A DNA stretch of 64,000 nt. It comes from Opisthocomus hoazin (taxonomy: Eukaryota > Chordata > Aves > Opisthocomiformes > Opisthocomidae). Under the pieces are notes generated by a model, which made no database searches, had not been told where the DNA came from, and saw nothing but the letters and a program-made list of their open reading frames with translations. Numbering within the stretch: position 1 is the stretch's first letter; each line of letters begins with the position of its first letter. The translations under genes were made by a program, and so were the position numbers. Shown one piece after another: positions 62,211-64,000 of the stretch. Where the stretch lies: NCBI RefSeq assembly GCF_030867145.1, contig NC_134434.1, positions 9,920,001 to 9,984,000 on the forward strand, written 5' to 3'.

Positions 62211-64000
62211 AAGAGTGACTTGCGGTAACTCATTTCTAAAAGCTGCAATACTTTTTAATTGCAGCATATGATAGGTCAATTAAAGATTGCCTGACCTTAA
62301 CAGCTGCTTTACAGGCTTGATACTGAAATCAAGTGAGTCAGAAAATTACGAACACTTCCCACAATGTATTTTTTTAATCCTAATTGCTACGAAACTGCGA
62401 CAGGTAGATACAAGAAAGAAAAACAACTTCACTAGCAATCTGAATTAACAGGATCATTTTACAGAAAAGTAGATATAAAGACACCGTATTTCTCATCAGG
62501 AAAAAGAAAATCAGTATGCTGTGATGATACAATGCGAGGTCCTTACGCACCTTAAAGTCCTTTTGTTCACAACCCTAAGCAACAAGAATATGAGAGGATC
62601 CTTCCTACTCTGTTTTTCCTCTCTCAAAATGTGGGCAGTATTAACACACCTAGAAAGATCATTTGTCACCTGAATACTCTCTAGAAAAGCAAACAAAATA
62701 AGACTGGGAAGAACACAAACAGTGCTCTCCTCTTTTTTCAGCAGCACGCATCTACCCACACATGGTCTTCCCCTGTGTGAATCAGGCCACAAACTTAAAA
62801 TAAAAACTAATAATAATTAAGGCTTAAGTTAGTTAACAGTTTTCTGAACTTTTCAGCACTCCTCAAAAAAGTGTTCTCGCTGCCTCTGGTGAAAAGTAGT
62901 TTCCAAAGATCAATAATGCAGGAAGCAACACAGCCAGCCATTACTTATTCTCTCTCAGCTCAAAAAGCAATTATTTGTTCCTATATGGTGTAATTCACTC
63001 ATATAACATGTAGATACAGATACAGGTCCTTATCTTAGCAGAAAGCAGACCTCAGGGAGACTAGGGTGATGGGACATCTGCAAATGCAAGCATTCCTCCA
63101 AGCCTTTTTATTTCAGAGATGCACATATTAAATTCTGATCAGCTCCATATGGAGCTGTAAAACACACAGGCAGGTCTCACTTTTGCAAACATTAATCAAC
63201 GTCTCCACAAATCCCATCTGACAACCCCACAGGCTGCAAATGTAAAGGTCAGAAGGTGGGTGCCTTGTGGCAACAGATACCCTAATTCCTTGGTTGTCTG
63301 CTGAATTCATAGTGCAATATGAAGAAAAGAGGTTTAAAAAAATTTTAATATGTTTTTAAGAACCCCAGTTCTACCTTAAATTTAACTAGTATTCAAGTGG
63401 GCTCTCTACTGCCATTCTCCTTTGCAGCTAATTCCCTGTAAAAACAGTCTAAATCTTCCCTTTCTATTCCTACAATATTTGCTATTCAACAACTAGGTAC
63501 TATCAGGGTTATGTTTGTCCAGCAAAAGTTGCAAATGCCTTCAACACTGTGAAGGTTTCTACTGTTGCATATAGAAATAACGTCTATAGTCTCAACTACC
63601 TGATAAAATCAGAACATATGCGCTTTGCTGTATATGGGTTACATTTTGTACATGCACAGAAAGGCAAGTGTCATTAAAGTAGCTTCAAGGAAATTAATTT
63701 TAGGTCATCAATTTTAAGGTCTTGATTTGCTGGGAGATAAAAGAACAGCAAAAGCCACCAGATGGATTCAAAAGGGCAAAGGGAAAGAAGTGTCTCTGAG
63801 CCATATCCTGCCTCATTCAATTACAGTATTATGCAGGCAATTCTAATTTCAGGCATACGGCAAGGTTCTTATACACATGCTTAATAAATACACCACGCAT
63901 TTGTTTATCAAATAGAGCCAGTCAGCTATTCAAGCTCTAAATTCCACACGCTGTTAGTAAGTTTGCGAGTACATACATACTCACTTCCTCATGCCTCACC

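Larger units (their letters stand above)
61472..64000. other. Non-coding stretch to the right edge
   Basis: AT-rich sequence upstream of TEX2 or in its first intron. It holds a 27-bp tandem duplication at 61842-61894 and a C10 run at 62201-62210. No PECAM1 or other exon was recognised. Confidence 0.6.

Noticed and set aside
1-64000. CRISPR arrays, operons, integrons or phage modules
   Set aside because: The sequence is vertebrate; no direct-repeat arrays or closely packed prokaryotic genes occur.

Overview
This window is vertebrate nuclear DNA, almost certainly from a bird. It has widely spaced short exons with GT-AG introns, CpG-rich promoter sequence, several 3'-end fragments of CR1 LINEs (the dominant avian retrotransposon), a bird-type endogenous retrovirus LTR fragment and long G/C homopolymers. 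I cannot name the species. There are no operons, CRISPR arrays or other prokaryotic features.

Three genes can be supported, in the same order as on human 17q23. (1) ERN1 (IRE1-alpha, the ER unfolded-protein sensor kinase/RNase) lies on the minus strand. Only coding exon 1 (signal peptide, 12840-12911) and exon 2 (start of the luminal domain, 1250-1361) are inside; the rest is off the left edge. (2) A tiny plus-strand snoRNA host gene of SNHG25 type lies at about 15305-15578. It has a TATA box, a pyrimidine-rich 5'TOP-like start, two very short exons and one intron carrying a box C/D snoRNA that fits SNORD104. (3) TEX2, an ER membrane lipid-transfer protein with an SMP domain, lies on the minus strand. 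All 11 coding exons can be joined in frame from 47894 down to 18580, giving 1124 residues. Its 3' UTR runs to about 16660.

Layout: 1-1249 ERN1 intron 2; 1250-12911 ERN1 exons 2 and 1 with an 11.5 kb intron; 12500-13140 CpG-rich ERN1 promoter; 13140-15018 intergenic with a CR1 copy; 15019-15076 poly-G tract; 15100-15580 snoRNA host gene; 15580-16660 convergent gap; 16660-47920 TEX2; 47921-64000 probably TEX2 intron 1 and upstream sequence, holding three CR1 fragments, a weak fourth one and the LTR fragment.

ERN1 and SNHG25 are divergent; SNHG25 and TEX2 are convergent. ERN1 and TEX2 both act at the ER membrane, but nothing in the sequence shows joint regulation. I found no convincing unknown system. 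The most notable item is the extremely compact snoRNA host gene beside a 58-base G-rich tract.
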